DNA of 47,125 nucleotides from Candidatus Bathyarchaeota archaeon (GTDB lineage Archaea; Thermoproteota; Bathyarchaeia; 40CM-2-53-6; DTDX01): positions 78,069-125,193 of the forward strand of contig JAGTRF010000002.1 in assembly GCA_018396775.1 (NCBI GenBank). The letters are read 5' to 3'. Below are positions 41,281 through 47,125 of the stretch, one piece after another (position 1 is the first letter of the stretch; every line of letters starts with the position of its first letter). The translations under genes were made by a program, and so were the position numbers. The notes beneath the pieces were generated by a model, which saw only the letters and a list, made by a program, of their open reading frames with translations, searched no databases and was not told the origin of the DNA.

Positions 41281-44151
41281 TTACCAAAACCTTCTTTTTA
41301 AAGACTCTTTTTCAGCTTCAACAATTAACTCAAATAATTTGTCATTTACACCTCTAACCTTTTGAGCTATATGCTCCACATCTGAAAAATTAAGTTTTTT
41401 CCCAGCTAAAATATAAACTGTTATTAAACCATATTTTTGATATAATTTAGCTGATTCTTCAGCTTCCTCAATAATTTTCTTATCTTTAAATGATTTAACC
41501 CTTTTCTTTAAAGCGTTTAATGCATCATCTTCTGTGGTAGAAAGAATTCCTATAGTCTTTGAACCGCATTTAGGACAAGAAAAATTTTTAGGCAAGTTTT
41601 TTACAGCTATTGGCTTAATAAATTTCCAGCAAGAAATGCATGCGAAAAGTTTAACTTCATTTAATATTCTAGCTTTAGCAGCTTCTATAAGGATACGCTT
41701 CATTTTCTCAGGCGGAATCAAATCTGTTTTTTGACCAATTTTTTCAATTCCTAACCTAGCTATTGGAGAGGCTTCATTTTTTTCTATAATCGCTAACTCA
41801 ATTTTCCCATTTTTAATATCATTTAAAACTTCAATTGTTTTTAAAACATCTAAATCTTTATCGTAAGCTTCCTTTAAAGCTTCTTGAAAAATTATTGTGT
41901 CTTCAAAACTTTTAATTAATTGCTTTAAGCTTATTTTGGTTGCATCAACCCATTTTGAAAGAGCGCCAAAACGCCTTGCAACATGAACTGCTCTTCTTTT
42001 AAATAAACCTGTTTTAATAGCAGCTTCATTAATTAAATCAGTTAACTTCTTAGTTTGAGAAATTTTACGTAAAACATTTGCAACACTATTCTTTCCAAAG
42101 CCTTTAATTGATTGGATAACTATTCTATAGGCATCTTGTTGAACTCCAATAGTTGAGCTTAATTCTTCAGATAATACATGCCCTATAAGCCTAGCTAAAG
42201 TTCTATTAACTAAAGTTCCAAAATGACATGTAATAATTGTATATTCATCCCAATCTTCAATTGTAATTCTTTTATCAGTTGGCGCAGGATAACCTTTTTT
42301 CACATGCTCTACAGTTTCAGAAATAGCTTTTAAAACAGTTTCTTCATCAACAAAATATTTGTTTGCTATTCTCTTTACAATTTTATTTAAGTTTTCTCCT
42401 GCTTTTAAGCTTTCTTCAACTAAAGCTCTTATTGATCCAACTTCTTGAGCAACTTCAAATGGCACAGGAATTTCCTCTCCAATCCAGCTTGGTATAGCAC
42501 CGGTTGGATCAGTTATAGCTTTTACATATATTTTATCTCCTCTTACACTTTTAATCATCCATGGGCTACCTTTCATAATGAATTTTACTCCAGGTTCACC
42601 ATATTCTGCTATAAAAGCTTCATCTAAAATTCCTATTGAAGAATCAGAATCTTCATCAACAACCAAATATTGTTTTTCATCAGGAATCATAGACATTTCT
42701 CTAAAATAATACTCGTAAAGCTCCTTAATTCTTTTAGGCTTTAGCATAACTTTATCGTTGAATGAAACCCAAGCCAATCTAGGAAATCTTGAATGCATAT
42801 ATTCCGCTATCGCTTTAACATCTTCTTCGGTTAAATTTCTGTACGGATAAGCTTCTTTAAATATTTTAAGAATCTCATTGAATGTCCAACGGTTTTTTTG
42901 AATAAGTAAACCGGTTATTTGATGAGTTAAAACATCAAAAGGCTTCTCTGGAATTTTAACTTGCTCAAGATTTTCTTGATAAACGCTTCTAGCTATAACC
43001 ATTGCTTCTAAAGTATCATCTGAATCTAAAGTTATTATAGCTCCTTCAGCTATTCTTCCAACTTTATGTCCGCTTCTTCCAATTCTTTGAATCAACCTTG
43101 TAACCTGCCTTGGGCTCATATATTGAATTACATAATCTATTTTTCCTATATCTATTCCAAGCTCTAAGGAGCTTGTGCAAACAAGCCCTTTTAACTCCCC
43201 TTTTTTTAAACTTTTTTCAGCTGTTACTCTAACAAGCTTAGCTAAGGAACCGTGGTGAATGGAAATTGGGAAATTTACATCCCAAACTTTAAATCTGCTA
43301 GCTAAAACTTCAGCTATAGCTCTTGTATTGGTGAATAAAAGCACAGAATCATGAGCTTTAATTAAATCTTTTATAACTCTAAGCCTTGCTGTTACTTCAG
43401 GATGTGTATAAAGCTTATTTGCAAGCTTATAATCATCATCAATAACTGAAGGAAACAATATTTTAATTTTAGTCTTTCTTTTTATTGGAATCTTAATTAC
43501 TTCAATTGATCTATTTTCTCCAACTAGAAATTTAGCTACAGCCTCTGGGCTTCCTATCGTAGCTGATAACCCGATTAATTGAAACTCACTTTTAGTTATC
43601 CATCTTAACCTTTCTAAAGCTAAAGAGAGTTGGCTTCCCCGTTTATCCTCAGCTAATTCATGCACTTCATCTATAATAACATATTTAACGCTTTTCAAAT
43701 GTTTCTTCATTATTTTACCAACAAGCAAAGCTTGAAGAGTTTCAGGGGTTGTAATCAGCATGGTTGGAGGCGTTTTAGCTTGCATACTTCTCTCTTTAAC
43801 ATCTGTGTCGCCATGTCTAACTGAAACTTTTAACTCAAGCTTTTTACACCACCACTCCAATCTATCCAGCATATCTCGATTTAAAGCTCTTAAAGGCGTT
43901 ATGTAAAGGATGCTTACTCCAATTTGATTACTACCTTTAACCAAAAGATTGTTTAAAACAGGAAGAATCGCAGCTTCAGTTTTTCCAGTTGCAGTTGGAG
44001 CTATAAGAAGAATATTTTTTCCTTGAAGTATTAATGGAATAGCTTTTTGTTGAGCTTCAGTGGGAACTGAGAATTTTCGCTCTTTAATAGCTTCTTGAAT
44101 AGGCTTAATAAATAAAGAAAAAACATTTAAAGCTTCTTCAGCTTTCTCCAT
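41281..44151 (-). CDS. lhr: Lhr-family ATP-dependent helicase
   Basis: 956 residues. Superfamily 2 motifs: Walker A APTATGKTEA at 51-60, DEVH in VIIDEVHELAEDKRGSQL near 158, SAT in LIGLSATIGSPEAV, and the motif VI RLIQRIGRSGHKVG. The long C-terminal region holds Lhr-core domains and a final zinc ribbon (CISCWKF, then CPKCGS) near 857-885. Archaeal Lhr proteins unwind DNA or RNA-DNA hybrids in repair. ATG behind GGAGAG. The end is 3 bases from the convergent MFS stop. Confidence 0.92.
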   Translation of the reverse strand: MEKAEEALNVFSLFIKPIQEAIKERKFSVPTEAQQKAIPLILQGKNILLIAPTATGKTEAAILPVLNNLLVKGSNQIGVSILYITPLRALNRDMLDRLEWWCKKLELKVSVRHGDTDVKERSMQAKTPPTMLITTPETLQALLVGKIMKKHLKSVKYVIIDEVHELAEDKRGSQLSLALERLRWITKSEFQLIGLSATIGSPEAVAKFLVGENRSIEVIKIPIKRKTKIKILFPSVIDDDYKLANKLYTHPEVTARLRVIKDLIKAHDSVLLFTNTRAIAEVLASRFKVWDVNFPISIHHGSLAKLVRVTAEKSLKKGELKGLVCTSSLELGIDIGKIDYVIQYMSPRQVTRLIQRIGRSGHKVGRIAEGAIITLDSDDTLEAMVIARSVYQENLEQVKIPEKPFDVLTHQITGLLIQKNRWTFNEILKIFKEAYPYRNLTEEDVKAIAEYMHSRFPRLAWVSFNDKVMLKPKRIKELYEYYFREMSMIPDEKQYLVVDEDSDSSIGILDEAFIAEYGEPGVKFIMKGSPWMIKSVRGDKIYVKAITDPTGAIPSWIGEEIPVPFEVAQEVGSIRALVEESLKAGENLNKIVKRIANKYFVDEETVLKAISETVEHVKKGYPAPTDKRITIEDWDEYTIITCHFGTLVNRTLARLIGHVLSEELSSTIGVQQDAYRIVIQSIKGFGKNSVANVLRKISQTKKLTDLINEAAIKTGLFKRRAVHVARRFGALSKWVDATKISLKQLIKSFEDTIIFQEALKEAYDKDLDVLKTIEVLNDIKNGKIELAIIEKNEASPIARLGIEKIGQKTDLIPPEKMKRILIEAAKARILNEVKLFACISCWKFIKPIAVKNLPKNFSCPKCGSKTIGILSTTEDDALNALKKRVKSFKDKKIIEEAEESAKLYQKYGLITVYILAGKKLNFSDVEHIAQKVRGVNDKLFELIVEAEKESLKRRFW

Positions 44152-44279
44152 AATTTGCTCTCCAACTAACCATATTAAACTGTTAAAGCATTAAAATAAA
44201 AGTTAATTAACTAAAAAACTTTAAATGAATTGTTTACTACATTAGAAATTTTAAGGTTTAAGATGTAATTTCAGCAGGT

Positions 44280-44615
44280 TTGGAGAAAAAATTGAGCTTG
44301 AATTTAGAAAAAGAATGGCGTGAACGACTTGTTAAAACGAATTTAGATCTTATAATTCTTAGGCTTCTTAAAGAAAAACCTAGATGGGGCTATGAAATAA
44401 ATATGGAAATAAGAAATAGATTTAAAGTTTATTTAAGTGCTGGAACACTTTATCCGCTTCTCCACTCTTTAGAGGATAAAGGTTATGTTGAAGGCGCTTG
44501 GCAACCTGAAGGTGGAAGAGAAAAAAGAATTTATAAAATAACTTTAAAAGGCGAAGAATTCCTTAACGCTGGAGAAAAAGCTTTAGAAAGAACTTTATTA
44601 AGGCGAGAGTCTTAA
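44280..44615 (+). CDS. PadR-family transcriptional regulator
   Basis: 111 residues of the PadR winged-helix type: LDLIILRLLKEKPRWGYEIN, then LSAGTLYPLLHSLEDKGYVE and the wing PEGGREKRIYKITLKGEEFL. PadR proteins are dimers that respond to small molecules or stress. The start is TTG; it lacks a strong ribosome site. It is followed 12 bases later by the signal peptidase gene, so the two may be co-transcribed. Confidence 0.9.
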   Translation: MEKKLSLNLEKEWRERLVKTNLDLIILRLLKEKPRWGYEINMEIRNRFKVYLSAGTLYPLLHSLEDKGYVEGAWQPEGGREKRIYKITLKGEEFLNAGEKALERTLLRRES

Positions 44616-44627
44616 CGGTGAATTTAA

Positions 44628-45167
44628 TTGAATATAAATAAAAAGGAACTTGTTAAAAATGTACTTTTAATAATTATTATTTTAGCGTCTGTTCAAGCAG
44701 GATGGCAAATTCTAAAGTTTTCATTAAATACTTCAATTCCTTTAGCTTATGTGCCGTCTAAAAGCATGGAGCCCACTCTTAAAGTTGGAGATTTAGTTGT
44801 AATTAAGGGGTTTCCCTCTAACGAAATAAAGGAAGGGTCAATTATAGTATTTTATGTTCCAGGGCATTATGGAGAAGACGAATATAGAATAGTTCATAGA
44901 GTTGTTAAAGTGGTTGATTTAGGAAGCGGATTAGGCTTTGAAACTAAAGGCGATAATAACCCTATTTCAGATTACTATAGATGGGGTTATATCCCAGCAT
45001 CTTATATTGTTGGAGTTGTTGTTTATAAGATTCCTTATATTGGGTATGCAGCTTTGGTGGTTAGAAAGCCGCTTGGGATATTAATTATCTCTATTTTAAT
45101 AGCGATAATCTTATTCTCTGAGCTTTTTGAATCTAAAAAGAAAAGTTTTAATCAAAAAGTTAATTAA
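44628..45167 (+). CDS. Signal peptidase I, ER/archaeal type
   Basis: 179 residues. N-terminal membrane helix (about 9-30), catalytic Ser46 in VPSKSMEPTL, His90 in YRIVHRVV (the archaeal/ER type uses His instead of Lys), and acidic D109/D115 in KGDNNPISD. A second helix lies near the C-terminus (LGILIISILIAIILFSELF). It removes signal peptides from exported proteins. The start is TTG, just after the PadR gene. Confidence 0.92.
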   Translation: MNINKKELVKNVLLIIIILASVQAGWQILKFSLNTSIPLAYVPSKSMEPTLKVGDLVVIKGFPSNEIKEGSIIVFYVPGHYGEDEYRIVHRVVKVVDLGSGLGFETKGDNNPISDYYRWGYIPASYIVGVVVYKIPYIGYAALVVRKPLGILIISILIAIILFSELFESKKKSFNQKVN

Positions 45168-45203
45168 AAAGTTTAATAATCCTCTTTAACAATTTGATTT
45201 TTA

Positions 45204-45773
45204 ATGGGGAGTTGTTTGTCGGAAAATATTGTAAATATAGAGAATGTTGTTGCTTCAGCTTTTTTAGATCAAAGGCTTGATTTAAGCGCTATAGTTAGGC
45301 TTTTTCCTAACGTTGAATATAAACCTGAGCAATTTCCAGGGTTAGTTTATAGACTAAAAAAACCTAAAACAGCAACCTTAATTTTCGCTAGTGGAAAATT
45401 AGTTTGCACAGGTGCAAAATCTGAAAGTGAAGCTAGAAAAGCTGTATTAAAAGTTATAGATGACCTTAGAAAAAACGGGTTAATGAGCACTAGCAATGTT
45501 AATATTCAAATTCAAAATATTGTTGCTTCAGCTGAATTAAATGGAACAATAGATTTAGAGAAATCTATATATGCTCTTGAAAGAACAATGTATGAACCTG
45601 AGCAATTTCCAGGGTTAATCTACAGAATGGATAACCCTAAGGTTGTTATGCTGCTCTTCGCTAGTGGAAAATTAGTTTGTACAGGCGCAAAAAAAGAATC
45701 AGAAGTTGCTGAAGCAGTAAATAGGCTTCGAAAAATTCTTGAGGAGAGAAAGCTTATAAAGTATCGCAGTTAA
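45204..45773 (+). CDS. tbp: TATA-binding protein (TBP)
   Basis: 189 residues with the twofold TBP repeat: NIENVVASAFLDQRLDLSAI and NIVASAELNGTIDLEKSIYA open the halves; each contains PEQFPGL and ASGKLVCTGAK. TBP recognises archaeal TATA boxes with TFB. The ATG at 45204 lacks a ribosome site, while the TTG at 45216 has GGGGAG upstream, so the protein may be 185 residues. Converges on thioredoxin with a 4-base overlap. Confidence 0.96.
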   Translation: MGSCLSENIVNIENVVASAFLDQRLDLSAIVRLFPNVEYKPEQFPGLVYRLKKPKTATLIFASGKLVCTGAKSESEARKAVLKVIDDLRKNGLMSTSNVNIQIQNIVASAELNGTIDLEKSIYALERTMYEPEQFPGLIYRMDNPKVVMLLFASGKLVCTGAKKESEVAEAVNRLRKILEERKLIKYRS

Positions 45774-46186
45774 ACACTAAACAGTTTATTTAATTTAACC
45801 TCTAAAACATTTTTAGGTAAAGCTCCAATAACTTTATCAATTAATTTTCCATCTTTAAAAAATAAAAGCGTTGGTATACTCATTATCCCGAATCTTCTTG
45901 CTCCCTCAGGATTTTCATCTACATTTAACTTTCCAAAAACGATTCTTCCAGAATATTCTTTAGCTAATTGATCTATTATTGGAGAAAGCATTCTGCAAGG
46001 TCCACACCATTCAGCCCAACAATCTAAAACAACAATTGGGTATTCACAAATGAATTCATCAATTGATTCATCAACAACTTTAACAGGTTCAGATGGAAAA
46101 TTTTTTTCAGATTCACTCACTTTCTTCATTAACTCCTTTAACTTTTTAATTCTTATTTCCTCAAGCTCTTTATCCAAACTAATCAC
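45770..46186 (-). CDS. Thioredoxin
   Basis: 138 residues with the active site WCGPC (CGPC at 61-64), cis-Pro in GIMSIPTLLFFKDGK and the rest of the fold. The first about 45 residues form a charged helical extension absent from typical 105-residue thioredoxins. It reduces disulphides in the cytoplasm; no signal peptide. The start is GTG, chosen as the longest sensible frame; starts further in are possible because the extension is not part of the core fold. Confidence 0.9.
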   Translation of the reverse strand: MISLDKELEEIRIKKLKELMKKVSESEKNFPSEPVKVVDESIDEFICEYPIVVLDCWAEWCGPCRMLSPIIDQLAKEYSGRIVFGKLNVDENPEGARRFGIMSIPTLLFFKDGKLIDKVIGALPKNVLEVKLNKLFSV

Positions 46187-46268
46187 AAGCTTTTTTATGA
46201 AGCTGGAAACATAAATATAAATTAATCGATTTTAAATATTAATTAAGCAGCGATTTAAAAGTTAGCTT

Positions 46269-46700
46269 ATGAAAAGGGAATATCCACTGCAACCTTTAAT
46301 CGGTGTAAGCGTATTAATCGTTAACGAAAATAAGCTTCTTCTTGTAAAAAGACGGAATGAACCTGGAAAAAACTTATGGTCGATTCCAGGTGGATTAGTT
46401 GAGCTTGGAGAACCAGTTAAAAAAGCTGCTAAAAGAGAGGCTGAAGAGGAAACTGGATTAAAAATTAAAATTAAGAAGCTTTTAGATGTTATGGATGTTA
46501 TAATTAAGGGCTCAAATAATAAACTAAGATTTCATTACGTTTTAATAGTTTTTTCAGCTCACCCTATTGAAGGAGAGTTAAAGCTTTCTAAAGAGCATTG
46601 GGCAATTAAATGGGTTAGCTTTAAGAAAGCTGAAAACTATAACCTTACTAAAACATGCAGAAAATTATTAAGAAAGTTTAAAAGAGAATTAAATTCTTAA
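46269..46700 (+). CDS. Nudix hydrolase
   Basis: 143 residues with a perfect Nudix box from G42: GX5EX7REUXEEXGU as GLVELGEPVKKAAKREAEEE followed by TGL (R56, E57, E60, E61). Segment IGVSVLIVNENKLLLVKRR opens the fold. It hydrolyses a nucleoside diphosphate linked to another group, such as ADP-ribose or oxidised dGTP; the substrate is not predictable. Divergent from thioredoxin. Confidence 0.92.
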   Translation: MKREYPLQPLIGVSVLIVNENKLLLVKRRNEPGKNLWSIPGGLVELGEPVKKAAKREAEEETGLKIKIKKLLDVMDVIIKGSNNKLRFHYVLIVFSAHPIEGELKLSKEHWAIKWVSFKKAENYNLTKTCRKLLRKFKRELNS

Positions 46701-46836
46701 AAAAATCTATTATCAATTTAAGTAAAGTTAGCAAAGCTTTCCAGAAAATTTGAAGAATCCATTTAAATAAAGCTGTTAAACTATTTTTGATTGCTTCAAT
46801 AAGCTTGTCAACTAAGCTAGTTAAAAATACGCTCAT
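46678..46836 (-). CDS. Possible 52-residue amphipathic membrane micro-protein
   Basis: MSVFLTSLVDKLIEAIKN, then SLTALFKWILQIFWKALL and TLLKLIIDFFKNLILF: hydrophobic with Lys every 7-12 residues, as in amphipathic helices. ATG has GAAGAAAG upstream. It overlaps the Nudix end by 23 bases and lies downstream of the radical SAM gene. No family recognised; could be a chance frame. Confidence 0.35.
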   Translation of the reverse strand: MSVFLTSLVDKLIEAIKNSLTALFKWILQIFWKALLTLLKLIIDFFKNLILF

Positions 46837-46842
46837 CTTTCT

Positions 46843-46914
46843 TCAGCCTTTTTTAAAAGCGGCTTCAGACAAATGCCTTTCAATCATCAATTCAACGTAA
46901 CTTTGAAACATCAT
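46843..46914 (-). CDS. Possible 23-residue micro-ORF
   Basis: MMFQSYVELMIERHLSEAA then FKKG, ending 6 bases before the 52-residue frame. It shows coding-like composition but is too short to judge; it may be a leader peptide or a chance frame. Confidence 0.2.
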   Translation of the reverse strand: MMFQSYVELMIERHLSEAAFKKG

Positions 46915-46964
46915 CGCCGCTAATTAAAGCTTTCAACTTTAACTCTTTTTAATTTTTCGTTTTA

Positions 46965-47125
46965 TTAAGTTATGAAGTTTTTTAATCCAGCTTCTTTAGC
47001 TAATTGAATAGCTTTAGCTTTTTCCTCGCTTGTTAATTTTCTTCTTAACTCTGGAGCTTCATAAGCTCTCCATTCAGGTCTATATTGAAACATAACATTT
47101 ACTCTTATGTTTTCCCCTAAATTTT
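46965..47125 (-). CDS. Radical SAM protein, PflA/PflX-like, C-terminal end only
   Basis: The last 52 residues of a gene that continues beyond the right edge. VNVMFQYRPEWRAYEAPELR and LTSEEKAKAIQLAKEAGLKN match the C-terminus of the COG1313 (PflX-like) radical SAM family, which ends with a QYRP-A-E-R pattern. The CxxxCxxC cluster site lies outside the window. These enzymes resemble pyruvate-formate lyase activases; target unknown. Confidence 0.8.
   Translation of the reverse strand, partial: NLGENIRVNVMFQYRPEWRAYEAPELRRKLTSEEKAKAIQLAKEAGLKNFIT

Noticed and set aside
1-47125. tRNA, rRNA, CRISPR array, insertion sequence or Cdc6-type origin
   Set aside because: No cloverleaf, rRNA segment, regularly spaced repeats, transposase or Orc1/Cdc6 gene was recognised by reading; a tRNAscan or CRISPR search would be decisive.

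Overview
This window is a gene-dense, AT-rich stretch of an archaeal chromosome, most likely from the TACK/Thermoproteota side (a Bathyarchaeia- or Nitrososphaeria-like lineage). That placement is inferred from gene content and order; I could not run a phylogeny. Archaeal marks include the ribosomal proteins L39e, L31e and L18a/LX, eIF6, PDCD5, archaeal prefoldin alpha, Spt5, TBP, Nep1, the RNase P Rpp21 subunit, an Lhr-type helicase, an ER-type signal peptidase and TATA-box promoters, some of them leaderless. TTG starts are very common, usually behind a Shine-Dalgarno sequence.

Layout. 1-6100 holds the 3' end of a MinD/ParA ATPase, a secreted membrane-anchored protein, the UPF0200/UPF0201 pair, a PPP-family phosphatase, guaB, an ECF-S-like membrane protein and a roadblock-like protein. 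6280-11060 is looser: a GalT-like transferase, two small proteins, an intergenic block rich in hairpins, an M24 peptidase, a PDCD5-like paralogue and a secreted alpha/alpha-toroid protein. 11050-26014 is the translation and secretion core: nep1 (minus strand), rnp4, PDCD5, L39e, L31e, eIF6, L18a, prefoldin alpha, ftsY, argF, dtdA, secE, spt5, L11, L1, L10, L12, alaS and leuS, almost all on the plus strand with short gaps or overlaps. It makes ribosome components, the translocon and its receptor, the elongation factor that couples transcription to translation, and two tRNA synthetases plus a D-aminoacyl-tRNA proofreader.

26015-37600 is accessory. It contains a decayed DUF362 gene, an ArsR-like regulator with a palindromic operator leading into a tiny CxxC protein and a TraB-family protein, a rearranged AlkP-superfamily protein, a LysE exporter, a zinc-ribbon/UPF0145 protein, a HAD phosphatase with FAU-1, a glutamine amidotransferase, two zinc-ribbon membrane proteins, a decayed GDT1/TMEM165 gene, aspartokinase, a PLD nuclease and a half-size MFS protein.

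37880-47125 has a 729-residue regulator with two HTH modules beside a full MFS transporter, the Lhr helicase, PadR plus signal peptidase, TBP, thioredoxin and a Nudix hydrolase. The window ends in the 3' end of a PflA-like radical SAM gene with two possible micro-proteins downstream.

I found no rRNA, tRNA, CRISPR array, insertion sequence or obvious replication origin. The most unusual items are the ArsR/CxxC/TraB cassette, the large two-module regulator, the apparently permuted AlkP protein and the two gene remnants.
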